Below are positions 30,749 through 40,343 of a stretch of DNA of 64,000 bases, in pieces. A program made the translations under genes and the position numbers. Origin of the DNA: Clostridium thermobutyricum (GTDB taxonomy: Bacteria; Bacillota; Clostridia; Ch29); NCBI GenBank assembly GCA_016841565.1, contig JAENYX010000001.1:1-64000 (forward strand). Direction: 5' to 3'. Numbering within the stretch: the first letter of the stretch is position 1; the number at the start of each line of letters is the position of its first letter. The notes under the pieces are model-generated. The model saw only the letters and a program-made list of their open reading frames with translations, searched no databases and was not told the origin of the DNA.

Positions 30749-30901
30749 TTGGCCTATTATAACAAAAAGAAAAGGGGAAACTTACTGGTTCTGGTATTTA
30801 TACTGGGTATTGTTTGCGCTGTTATACTGCCTGTCTGGTGGTGGCTGCTGATATCCGGGGTAGTTCTTATTATTGTGGGCTGCAAAATACTAATTGATTG
30901 A
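30749..30901 (+). CDS. 50-aa double-TM small membrane protein (MAYYNKKKRGNLLVLVFILGIVCAVILPVWWWLLISGVVLIIVGCKILID), absent from the ORF track
   Basis: TTG start after gcggaggtggag, ends TGA 30899-30901; 51 codons checked by hand. Confidence 0.55.
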   Translation: MAYYNKKKRGNLLVLVFILGIVCAVILPVWWWLLISGVVLIIVGCKILID

Positions 30902-30923
30902 TCACTGTTTGGGAGGTGCAGGC

Positions 30924-31004
30924 ATGAAAATCTTTGTATTAAAACCGCCGAAATTCTTAAGAACAATTATGAAAAAAATATTTAGAATTAAAACGTCGGA
31001 GTAA
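30924..31004 (+). CDS. spoVM: Stage V sporulation protein SpoVM (26 aa, MKIFVLKPPKFLRTIMKKIFRIKTSE), absent from the ORF track
   Basis: Same length and PKFL-containing amphipathic pattern as B. subtilis SpoVM (MKFYTIKLPKFLGGIVRAMLGSFRKD); RBS gggaggtg; conserved thiN-spoVM-rpmB synteny. Confidence 0.92.
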   Translation: MKIFVLKPPKFLRTIMKKIFRIKTSE

Positions 31005-31027
31005 CAAAGCGTAACGGTAAAAATAAA

Positions 31028-31064
31028 AAACGTGCCGAGTGGATTGTGCTCTGCACGTTTTCGT
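31028..31064. terminator. Bidirectional terminator between spoVM and rpmB
   Basis: AAAACGTGC…GCACGTTTT inverted repeat with A/T tails. Confidence 0.7.
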
Positions 31065-31067
31065 ATG

Positions 31068-31259
31068 CTATACAGTGCGTACTACTTTGCCCGAACGGAG
31101 GCAACGGGTACAAACATAGATACTTTTCGGACTGCCATCAACCACAGCCTTTACTTTCTGAATATTGGGACTCCAGCGCCTTTTGGAATGCCGGTTGGAA
31201 TGGCTGACCTTGCTGCCTGCCTGGCGCTCTTTACTACATACATAGCAAACTGTTGCCAT
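31068..31259 (-). CDS. rpmB: 50S ribosomal protein L28
   Basis: SKVSHSNRHSKRRWSPNIQKVKAVVDGSPKSIYVCTRCLRSGKVVR. Confidence 0.96.
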   Translation of the reverse strand: MATVCYVCSKERQAGSKVSHSNRHSKRRWSPNIQKVKAVVDGSPKSIYVCTRCLRSGKVVRTV

Positions 31260-31261
31260 GA

Positions 31262-31458
31262 AAACACCTCCTTTTTAATAAATGAGGACAATGTATCAAA
31301 TTACTGGTGCTGGATACCGGACGCCGGTTGTTAACCAACAGGTCCCCAAATAATAGTCTTTCGGGCCGGGACGGATGCCAAGCAGCCCTATCCCTATTTA
31401 CTGCTCATATTAAGAAAACATTATCATTTTAACATACAACATTATTATTGGCAATATT
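31262..31458 (-). promoter_or_regulatory. rpmB promoter (TTGCCA-N17-TAAAAT) and long, apparently structured 5' leader
   Basis: On the minus strand: -35/-10 pair, then GGATA/TATCC closing helix (31389-31393 with 31312-31316), GTCCC/GGGAC hairpin and GGTT-AAC-AACC hairpin, then ggaggtg before ATG. Confidence 0.55.
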
Positions 31459-31587
31459 TTAGTAATTATTTTGCCGGCAGGGAATGTGCCGCTGCCGCCG
31501 AAAGAGACTTTTTATTGTGGTTTGTTGTAAAAAAAACGAGTATATTATAGAATATAAATATCCTATCACTGGTTAGGAGGTTATTGT

Positions 31588-31938
31588 ATGACGGCCAAAA
31601 TAGACAATATGCTTGGCAGTATAATCATCGGCGACGATGTTCTTGCCAACATAGCCGGTATAGCAACAGTCGAGTGCTATGGGCTTGTGGGGATGGCATC
31701 GAGAGGAAGCGCCGACGGTATTGTTGAATTGCTAAAGAAAGAGCACCTGAGCAAAGGTGTAAAAGTATATACCGAAGAAGATAAGCTGGTGATTGACTTA
31801 TACATAGTTGTGGAGTTTGGCACCAAAATTTCTGCGGTGGCTCAGAACATAATTGACAAGGTGAAATATTCTGTGGAAACAATGACCGGAATAAAGGTTA
31901 AAAAGGTAAATGTAAACGTCAAGGGCGTCCGGGTATAG
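31588..31938 (+). CDS. Asp23/Gls24 family envelope stress protein
   Basis: VLANIAGIATVECYGLVGMAS…VDLYIVVEFGTKISAVAQNIIDKVKYSVE; upstream of fakA-like gene. Confidence 0.93.
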   Translation: MTAKIDNMLGSIIIGDDVLANIAGIATVECYGLVGMASRGSADGIVELLKKEHLSKGVKVYTEEDKLVIDLYIVVEFGTKISAVAQNIIDKVKYSVETMTGIKVKKVNVNVKGVRV

Positions 31939-31960
31939 GAGCATAAAGGGGGGTACAGAG

Positions 31961-33571
31961 TTGAATAAATGCAAAAGCCTGAATGGGAGTACTCTGAAGA
32001 GGATGTTTATCAATGCTGCAAATACGCTTGACAACAATAGAGACATAATAGATTCCCTGAACGTTTTTCCGGTCCCGGACGGTGATACAGGTACTAATAT
32101 GTCTTTAACCATGCTTTCTGCAGTTCAGGAATTAGGTCATTTAAAGCATGAAGATATTGGTCAGGTTACTGAGGCCATAGCCAATGGGTCTTTAATGGGT
32201 GCAAGGGGAAATTCCGGCGTAATACTCTCACAGCTTTTCAGGGGTTTTGCAGCAAAGCTGAAAGGCTGCAAATCGCTTGACACCACAGCCTTTACCGATG
32301 CCCTTGCCGAGGGTGTGGATACGGCATACAAGGCTGTAATGAAACCTACCGAGGGGACAATCCTTACTGTAGCCCGAGAGACCGCCAACAGAGCCAAAGA
32401 GATTTGTCGGGAGACAGAGGACTTCGAAGAATTCCTGGAAGAAATACTAAAACAATCTACTGCTACACTGGAAAAGACACCACAGATGCTGAAAGTTCTG
32501 GCTCAGGCAGGGGTTGTGGATGCGGGCGGTAAAGGTTTTGTTTACATATTGCTGGGCTTTCTAAAAACAATAAAGGGTGAGGAAATAGAGTTGAACGGAC
32601 AAAACCGGCTGCAGCCGGTGGGAGATACCATCCCATCGCAGCAGGATGAGGAGAAGGAATTGGAGTTCCCATACTGTACTGAGTTTATTATAAAAAGACC
32701 CACCCGAACGGCAGAACAACTAAAAAAAGCATTGTTGGGCATAGGAGATTCAACCCTGGTGGTTGGTGACCAAAACATAATAAAGGTACATATTCATACC
32801 AATAAACCAAACAGGGTATTGGAGGAAGGGCTTAAGCTGGGCCAGCTTTCAAAAATAAAAATAGACAATATGAGTGAACAGCACCGTACAACTATAGAAA
32901 ATGAGATTGAACAAAAGGAATTTGGAATAATAGGCGTTGCAATGGGTGACGGTTTCAGTGATTTATTCAGGGACTTAGGCGTTGATGAGGTGATTGAGGG
33001 CGGACAGACCATGAACCCAAGTACTCAGGATATAATTAAAGCCATTAACGCTCTCGGCGCAAAGAATATATTCATACTTCCAAACAACAGTAACGTAATA
33101 CTTGCAGCAAACCAGGCCAGTGAACTGACAGAAAAAAAGGTTTTTGTAGTGCCTTCGAAATCTATGCCTCAGGGTATATCGGCTATGATTGCATTCAATG
33201 TAATGCGTACCGCCCAGGAAAACTTTGAGGATATGGTAAAGGCTCTTGAAACGGTTAAAACCGGACAGATAACATATGCGGTCAGAAATTCGGTCTTTGA
33301 TGGAATAGAAATGAACGAGGGAGATATAATCGGTATAGCCGAAGGACGGATAAACAACAAAGGGGAAGATGTGGACAAGGTAGCCTTTGAACTGGTTTCA
33401 TCTCTTGCGGATGAAACCAGCGATGTCATAACAATTTTCTACGGGCAGCAGGTAACCGATGACCAGGCAAATGCTTTTGCCAGGAGACTTCAAGAGGAAA
33501 TGCAGGATTGCGAAGTTGAAGTGCACTATGGTGGGCAGCCGGTATATTATTATGTTATTTCGATTGAATAG
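31961..33571 (+). CDS. fakA: DAK2-domain fatty acid kinase, FakA-like
   Basis: DSLNVFPVPDGDTGTNMSLTM, GSLMGARGNSGVILSQLFRGFA. Confidence 0.94.
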   Translation: MNKCKSLNGSTLKRMFINAANTLDNNRDIIDSLNVFPVPDGDTGTNMSLTMLSAVQELGHLKHEDIGQVTEAIANGSLMGARGNSGVILSQLFRGFAAKLKGCKSLDTTAFTDALAEGVDTAYKAVMKPTEGTILTVARETANRAKEICRETEDFEEFLEEILKQSTATLEKTPQMLKVLAQAGVVDAGGKGFVYILLGFLKTIKGEEIELNGQNRLQPVGDTIPSQQDEEKELEFPYCTEFIIKRPTRTAEQLKKALLGIGDSTLVVGDQNIIKVHIHTNKPNRVLEEGLKLGQLSKIKIDNMSEQHRTTIENEIEQKEFGIIGVAMGDGFSDLFRDLGVDEVIEGGQTMNPSTQDIIKAINALGAKNIFILPNNSNVILAANQASELTEKKVFVVPSKSMPQGISAMIAFNVMRTAQENFEDMVKALETVKTGQITYAVRNSVFDGIEMNEGDIIGIAEGRINNKGEDVDKVAFELVSSLADETSDVITIFYGQQVTDDQANAFARRLQEEMQDCEVEVHYGGQPVYYYVISIE

Positions 33572-33597
33572 AAAAAATCTCCGGTTGAGGTGAGCAT

Positions 33598-35664
33598 ATG
33601 AGCATACTGAAACAGCCGGTTTCCCGTTTGAATGGGATAGGCCCCAAGAAACAGGAATATTTACGGACAATGGGAATTGAAAGCCTAAGGGATTTGCTGT
33701 ACTGTTTTCCCAGAGAGCATGAGGACAGGACAACCTCATATACAATTGCAAGGCTGCCCCATGGACAAAGGGCGGGCGCCAGAGTGATGGTATCAGGCAG
33801 CCCAAACACAAGACGGATAAGAAACAATCTAATCATTACCCGTGTACCGGTAACCGACGGCACCGACAGGGGTTATGCGGTATGGTTCAACAATCCGTAT
33901 ATTGTCAAATTGATTAAGAGGAACCAAACCTATGATATTTTCGGCCGCGTTGAGAGGCGCATGGGAGAAGTGCAAATACAAAATCCTCAGATAAAAAGGG
34001 TTTCAGACTGTACAAAGGAGTATCAGGGAGACATAGTCCCTATATATTCCAAGCATGGAAGATTAGAATCCAGGGACTTTGAGCGGATGATTAAAAAAGC
34101 CCTGGAGGCTGCACTGGGCAGTATCGAGGATATATTTCCCGACGAGTTTAGAAAGGCATACCGATTGGAGGAAATAAATTATTGCCTTGAAAATATACAT
34201 TTTCCCGTCAATGGAAAAAGCTTTGAGAAAGCCAGGCACAGACTGGTTTTTGAAGAGTTTTTCCTTTTGCAGCTGGGACTTTTATTGATTAAGAAAGAAA
34301 TAGGGAATAGGAAAGAAGGTATTGTTTTTCCTGCCGTATCACAGGAAGACATACTTGTTGATATTCTGCCGTTTCAACTGACAAATGCACAGAAAAAAGC
34401 ATGGATCGAGATCAAAGAGGATATGGAAAAGGGTATAATAATGAACAGGCTTCTTCAGGGAGATGTGGGTTCGGGCAAAACCGTCATTGCGGCTTTGGCT
34501 CTGTTAAAAGCAGCTGCCAACGGGTACCAGGGAGCTCTAATGGTTCCCACCGAAATATTGGCCGAACAGCATTTTAAAACGTTAACCGATATGCTTTCTG
34601 AGTTTGGCTATAAAATTGACCTTTTGGTAGGCAGTTGCACTGCCGGACAACGGGAAGAGATTTATGGACGAATAAAAAAAGGCCAAACGGATATAGTCAT
34701 AGGGACTCATGCTCTTATACAGGAGGGTCTGGAATTTGCCCGCCTGGGTTTGGTTATCACCGACGAGCAGCACAGGTTTGGAGTCCGCCAGAGATATGCC
34801 CTGACCGCTAAAGGAGTCAATCCGGATATACTGGTGATGACGGCAACGCCTATTCCCAGGTCTCTGGCTTTAATTCTCTATGGCGATATGGATCTGTCGG
34901 TAATAGACCAAATGCCGCCCGGCAGAAAAAAGATTGAAACCTATGTTACAGGCCAAAAATCAAGAGACAGGGTTTATGGGTTTGTGGCCAAACAGCTAAA
35001 AGAAGGAAGGCAGGCTTATGTTGTATGTCCGCTTATAGAAGAATCAGAAATGATTGACGCAAGATCGGCAACGGAAGTCTACCAGGAGCTGTTTACCAAT
35101 TATTTCAGACCGTACAGACTGGAGTTAATGCATGGGAAGGTTAATACTCAGAAAAAGGAAAAAATAATGAGAGATTTCAGGGACGGACTTATAGACCTGC
35201 TGGTTTCCACCACCGTTATAGAAGTAGGAGTGAATGTTCCCAATGCAAGTGTTATGGTGGTGGAAAATTCCGAAAGATTTGGTCTGGCTCAGCTGCACCA
35301 GTTGAGGGGCAGAGTGGGCCGGGGAGGAAACCAATCTTACTGTATATTGATTAATGGAAGCAACAGCAGGGTTGCCCATGACAGGATGAAAATCATGGCT
35401 GAATCAGACAATGGTTTTGAAATATCAGAAAAAGACTTGCAGATAAGGGGACCCGGTGATTTTTTCGGGACAAGACAGCATGGGTTGCCCGAGCTCAGGG
35501 TATCAAGACTGCCGGAGGACATTGAAGTATTGAAGCTTGTTCAGCCAATTGCTCTGAAAATGGCCGACAGCCCGGATTTCTATACAGACAAAAGATGGAT
35601 TAAGTTAAAAGAGAGGGTTAAAGAGCTTTTTGAACATGAGCACATAACCCTGGGCGTAATATAA
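33598..35664 (+). CDS. recG: ATP-dependent DNA helicase RecG
   Basis: RLLQGDVGSGKTVIAALA, ITDEQHRFGVRQR, TATPIPRSLALILYGDMDLSVIDQMPPGRK. Confidence 0.97.
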   Translation: MSILKQPVSRLNGIGPKKQEYLRTMGIESLRDLLYCFPREHEDRTTSYTIARLPHGQRAGARVMVSGSPNTRRIRNNLIITRVPVTDGTDRGYAVWFNNPYIVKLIKRNQTYDIFGRVERRMGEVQIQNPQIKRVSDCTKEYQGDIVPIYSKHGRLESRDFERMIKKALEAALGSIEDIFPDEFRKAYRLEEINYCLENIHFPVNGKSFEKARHRLVFEEFFLLQLGLLLIKKEIGNRKEGIVFPAVSQEDILVDILPFQLTNAQKKAWIEIKEDMEKGIIMNRLLQGDVGSGKTVIAALALLKAAANGYQGALMVPTEILAEQHFKTLTDMLSEFGYKIDLLVGSCTAGQREEIYGRIKKGQTDIVIGTHALIQEGLEFARLGLVITDEQHRFGVRQRYALTAKGVNPDILVMTATPIPRSLALILYGDMDLSVIDQMPPGRKKIETYVTGQKSRDRVYGFVAKQLKEGRQAYVVCPLIEESEMIDARSATEVYQELFTNYFRPYRLELMHGKVNTQKKEKIMRDFRDGLIDLLVSTTVIEVGVNVPNASVMVVENSERFGLAQLHQLRGRVGRGGNQSYCILINGSNSRVAHDRMKIMAESDNGFEISEKDLQIRGPGDFFGTRQHGLPELRVSRLPEDIEVLKLVQPIALKMADSPDFYTDKRWIKLKERVKELFEHEHITLGVI

Positions 35665-35748
35665 TAGCAGCAGCAACAATAATTGTTAGTTTAAAATAAA
35701 CCTGCCTGCACAAAATAATTATAGAACAAGTGACAGGAGGTGAATTTT

Positions 35749-36000
35749 TTGGACAATTTGACAGGAAGATTGGGCACCGGTGGCGGAACCACCGGAGGCA
35801 CTTCGGGTACCAACAGAACCCTATATCCCGAAGCCAGGCAAGCCCTTGACAGGATGAAATTCGAGGTAGCCTCACAATTGGGAGTAAACTTAAAGGAAGG
35901 TTATAACGGAGACCTTAAGGCACGGGATGCAGGGTCGGTCGGTGGAATAATGGTTAAAAAGATGATTGAACAGGTAGAGAGGCAAATGAGTGGAAAATAA
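35749..36000 (+). CDS. Alpha/beta-type small acid-soluble spore protein (copy 1)
   Basis: ARQALDRMKFEVASQLGVNLKEGYNGDLKARDAGSVGGIMVKKMIEQVERQM; TTG 35749 with aggaggtg. Confidence 0.95.
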   Translation: MDNLTGRLGTGGGTTGGTSGTNRTLYPEARQALDRMKFEVASQLGVNLKEGYNGDLKARDAGSVGGIMVKKMIEQVERQMSGK

Positions 36001-36013
36001 GGTTGTACTTAAA

Positions 36014-36044
36014 CAAAGGAACGGTTTTTCCGTTCCTTTGTTTG
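36014..36044 (+). terminator. Terminator after SASP copy 1
   Basis: CAAAGGAACGG-TTTTT-CCGTTCCTTTG-TTTG. Confidence 0.75.
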
Positions 36045-36131
36045 ATTGAAATTGTAACAATAATTGCTAGTTTAAAATCAACCTTAGTGGTTAAATTAAT
36101 ATTACAATGGCAAACAGGAGGTGATAGACAA

Positions 36132-36335
36132 GTGGCAGGGAACAATAACAGAAAAGTAGTTCCTGAAGCAAGGGGAGCTCTTGACCAGATGAAGTATGAA
36201 GTAGCAGGTCAGGTGGGCGTTAACCTGAAAAAAGGATATAATGGAGACCTTACCTCTAAAGAAGCAGGTTACGTTGGAGGATATATGGTTAAAAGGATGA
36301 TTGAGCAGGCAGAAAGGCAAATGGCCGGTAAGTAG
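36132..36335 (+). CDS. Alpha/beta-type small acid-soluble spore protein (copy 2)
   Basis: VPEARGALDQMKYEVAGQVGVNLKKGYNGDLTSKEAGYVGGYMVKRMIEQAERQMAGK; GTG 36132 with aggaggtg. Confidence 0.95.
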   Translation: MAGNNNRKVVPEARGALDQMKYEVAGQVGVNLKKGYNGDLTSKEAGYVGGYMVKRMIEQAERQMAGK

Positions 36336-36348
36336 TTCTTATTAATAT

Positions 36349-36383
36349 AAAAAAGGAAGGACCCTTGGGTTCTTCCTTTTTTA
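36349..36383 (+). terminator. Terminator after SASP copy 2
   Basis: AAAAAGGAAGgacccttgggttCTTCCTTTTTTATT. Confidence 0.8.
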
Positions 36384-36593
36384 TTAAGTCGCAGGGCTGC
36401 GGCCGGATAAGGATTTTCAAAAAAATAGTACCGGTGTGCAACCACCGGTACCGGAGAGGAGAAATTGAAGGAAGAGCTCTATGGGGAATTTTCATATTAA
36501 CTCTGTCTATAGATTTACCTTATAACCAATCTATTATTCCAAAACATTTTGTTTAAGATTGGGTGATATGCTAATATATTATAGGGTGGAGGG

Positions 36594-37632
<1,039 letters not shown>

Positions 37633-37659
37633 GGTCTCTGTATAAGGGGGGGGAACCGT

Positions 37660-38109
37660 ATGGATATAAGTGAGCTGCTGAGCAGGCTGGAGGAAATTGT
37701 GCATGAGGGTATATCAGTGCCGTTTTCCGACAGGACGCTGGTAGATCGGGAAAAGGTCCTGGGGATAATTGATTCAATCAGAGATGTCCTGCCGGAAGAA
37801 ATCAAGCAGGCAAACTGGATAAAGGAGGAAAGAAACAGAATACTGATAGAAGCACAGAAGGAAGCCGAACTAATGATAAAAGAAACCGAAGAGCATATAA
37901 AAAGCATGGTTGAGGAAAGCGAGGTTACCCGCAGGGCCTATATTCAGGGGGAAGAAATAATCGAAAATGCCAAGAAAAATGCACGGGAGATAAGGATAGG
38001 GACAAAGGAGTATGCTGATAATGTGCTGGCAGGACTTGAAAAGCAGCTTAAAGAATACATAGAACTAATTGAAAAAAACAGGGAAGAGATAAAAAACTTA
38101 AGAAGCTGA
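37660..38109 (+). CDS. Coiled-coil protein, ATPase subunit-H/DivIVA-like, unknown function
   Basis: KEAELMIKETEEHIKSMVEESEVTRRAYIQGEEIIENAKKNAREIRIGTKEYADNVLAGLEKQL. Confidence 0.6.
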   Translation: MDISELLSRLEEIVHEGISVPFSDRTLVDREKVLGIIDSIRDVLPEEIKQANWIKEERNRILIEAQKEAELMIKETEEHIKSMVEESEVTRRAYIQGEEIIENAKKNAREIRIGTKEYADNVLAGLEKQLKEYIELIEKNREEIKNLRS

Positions 38110-38115
38110 TAAGTG

Positions 38116-39432
38116 CTAGTTTTTCTTTATATTAAAACCGGTGATGGAGGAAAACAGTTTGCCAAAAAATGCAATTAAAAGCATTAATAATACAACTGAC
38201 AGAAAAATTTTTGTGGAGAATACAAGACCCTCAGTGAAGCTATAGGCGGAAAAGGTACCAGGCTTTGTCAGAAAAGCGTCCTGAGACACTCCGGATAATA
38301 CAATTTTGCCAATAAGTAGTGAAATCATACACGAGAGAAAACCGTGAAACAGCTTGGATAACATATAAAGGACGGGATTTAAATCTGTTCTGCTAATAAA
38401 ACTGATTGACTGAGCATGTATGGAAAACCCGCTCCATCCAATTATAAAGCTGGATGCGGCAATTGTGTGAATTAAGGGGAGAGCTTCCAATTGGGAAATA
38501 AGTCTGCTGCCTATGGTGATTTCCAGCATACCGCTGAAGATGGGCTTAACCAGAGCAGAGGGCAAGGAATTATATTTGAGTAATTTTTCAATTGGCTGTG
38601 CAAGGTACTGCAAGGAGCCGGTTATGTAAAAGAGCTGAATAATAACAGAGAACATTATGATAAAACCACCGACAACAAGGAGTATGTTTATACTTTCTCT
38701 GACTGCATCACCCAACAGCACACCAAAGGGCCGGCCATCCTGCTTTCTTTTTGCCAGCATGGCATTCAGGGCGTATTTGATGTTGCGGGTTTTATTGGGG
38801 TATAGCTCATGGCCGCTTCCACCTTTGAAGATTTTGCTAAAAAGTATTCCCAGCAATATGGCCGCCAGGTAATGGGAGGAGGCAATTATGTATCCTGCCA
38901 GCCGGCTGCCAAACATTCCTATGGATACTGCACCAATCATAAAAAGTGGACCCGAGGTGCTGCAAAAGGCCAGCATTCTCTGACCTTCAGCCTTGGTACA
39001 CATACCCTTTTCCCTGAGATCACAGGTCAGTTTGACTCCAACGGGATAGCCCGAGGTAATGCTCATAATGAATACAAAGGCCGAAAGCCCCGGGGTTTTA
39101 AACAATGGGCGCATAATAGGCTCAAGCAGGGCACCTATAAAGTTTATAACGCCCAGGCCAATCAGTAGCTCTGCACCGATAAAAAACGGAAGCAGCGCAG
39201 GTAAGACAACGTTAATCCATGTGTCAACTCCTTCTACGGCTGCTTGGTAGCATTCTTCGGGGAAAATTATAAGGCTCGTAACAAAAAGGGTTACAGTTAA
39301 AGCAGAAAAATATAACATAAGTTCATTTTTTTTGTTTTTAAGCAGCCCGGAGCAGGACATTCTTATATATAAAAGGATTATTACAATAATAAGGGCCATT
39401 AAGGAAATATGGAGTATACGAATATTCGGCAT
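38116..39432 (-). CDS. ylbJ: Sporulation integral membrane protein YlbJ
   Basis: PEECYQAAVEGVDTWINVVLPALLPFFIGAELLIGLGVINFIGALLEPIMRPLFKTPG. Confidence 0.93.
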   Translation of the reverse strand: MPNIRILHISLMALIIVIILLYIRMSCSGLLKNKKNELMLYFSALTVTLFVTSLIIFPEECYQAAVEGVDTWINVVLPALLPFFIGAELLIGLGVINFIGALLEPIMRPLFKTPGLSAFVFIMSITSGYPVGVKLTCDLREKGMCTKAEGQRMLAFCSTSGPLFMIGAVSIGMFGSRLAGYIIASSHYLAAILLGILFSKIFKGGSGHELYPNKTRNIKYALNAMLAKRKQDGRPFGVLLGDAVRESINILLVVGGFIIMFSVIIQLFYITGSLQYLAQPIEKLLKYNSLPSALVKPIFSGMLEITIGSRLISQLEALPLIHTIAASSFIIGWSGFSIHAQSISFISRTDLNPVLYMLSKLFHGFLSCMISLLIGKIVLSGVSQDAFLTKPGTFSAYSFTEGLVFSTKIFLSVVLLMLLIAFFGKLFSSITGFNIKKN

Positions 39433-39518
39433 ATCAAAATGCTCCTTTGCATATATTGACTGCTAATCTAATATATTTATTCCGCCTCTTTAATATGATT
39501 AACATGGGAGGTAATCTT

Positions 39519-40343
39519 ATGAGACTGAAGAAATTGGGCCTGGCATTAGGCTCGGGGGCCGCCCGTGGATTCGCCCACTTGGGAGTATTGCAGGCACTGG
39601 AGGAGAAGAAGGTACGGATAGACTACATTGCAGGGTGCAGTATTGGTTCAATGATTGGTGCCCTGTACTGCAGCGGTATGAGCGTTATGGAAATCATTGA
39701 CCTTGCTGTGGACATAGAACCCTGGGAGTGGATAGACATTTCTGTACCCAAAACAGGTCTTATACAGGGACGAAGAATAGAGCAAATAATAAAAAAATAC
39801 ACAGGGAATAAAAGGTTTGAAGAGTTGGAAAAACCTCTGGCAATAGTGGCAACCGATCTCTCTACCGGTCAAAGGGTAATACTGGACCAGGGTTATGTCC
39901 ATAAAGCGGTGAGGGCCAGTATCGCAATACCCGGAATAATCGCACCTATAGAATTGGACGGGCGCATACTGGCCGATGGAGGGATTGTAGACCCAGTCCC
40001 CGTAGAACTTGTAAAACACATGGGTGCAGAGTATACGGTGGGTGTAAATTTAGGCTCATGGATAGAAGAAAAGAAAATAAGCAGCATATATGATGTGATT
40101 ATTCAAAGTATCGACATACTGCAGAACGAGATACTAATGCTTAGAGGTATAGACGCTGATTTGCTTATTAGTCCTTATCTGAAGGACATAAACCCGGTTA
40201 CATTCAATCAGGTAAAAGAATGCGTCCACTCGGGAAGAGAAGCAGCACTGGAGGTAATTGATGAGTTGTATCTTGGCCTGGATTCTACAGATAAAATGGG
40301 CTGGTTAAGAAATCTTGTCCGGCGTAAGAATAATCCCCGTTAA
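39519..40343 (+). CDS. Patatin-like phospholipase (RssA/YlbK type)
   Basis: LGLALGSGAARGFAHLGVLQALEE, GCSIGSMIGALYCSG, DGGIVDPVPVELV. Confidence 0.94.
   Translation: MRLKKLGLALGSGAARGFAHLGVLQALEEKKVRIDYIAGCSIGSMIGALYCSGMSVMEIIDLAVDIEPWEWIDISVPKTGLIQGRRIEQIIKKYTGNKRFEELEKPLAIVATDLSTGQRVILDQGYVHKAVRASIAIPGIIAPIELDGRILADGGIVDPVPVELVKHMGAEYTVGVNLGSWIEEKKISSIYDVIIQSIDILQNEILMLRGIDADLLISPYLKDINPVTFNQVKECVHSGREAALEVIDELYLGLDSTDKMGWLRNLVRRKNNPR

Noticed and set aside
36430-36455. TACCGGTG-tgcaac-CACCGGTA hairpin as a regulatory RNA
   Set aside because: No poly-U tail, no family recognised; a single short palindrome is insufficient evidence.
36365-36556. 63-aa ORF after SASP copy 2
   Set aside because: Begins within the terminator, spans a TACCGGTG/CACCGGTA hairpin, no RBS; likely non-coding.
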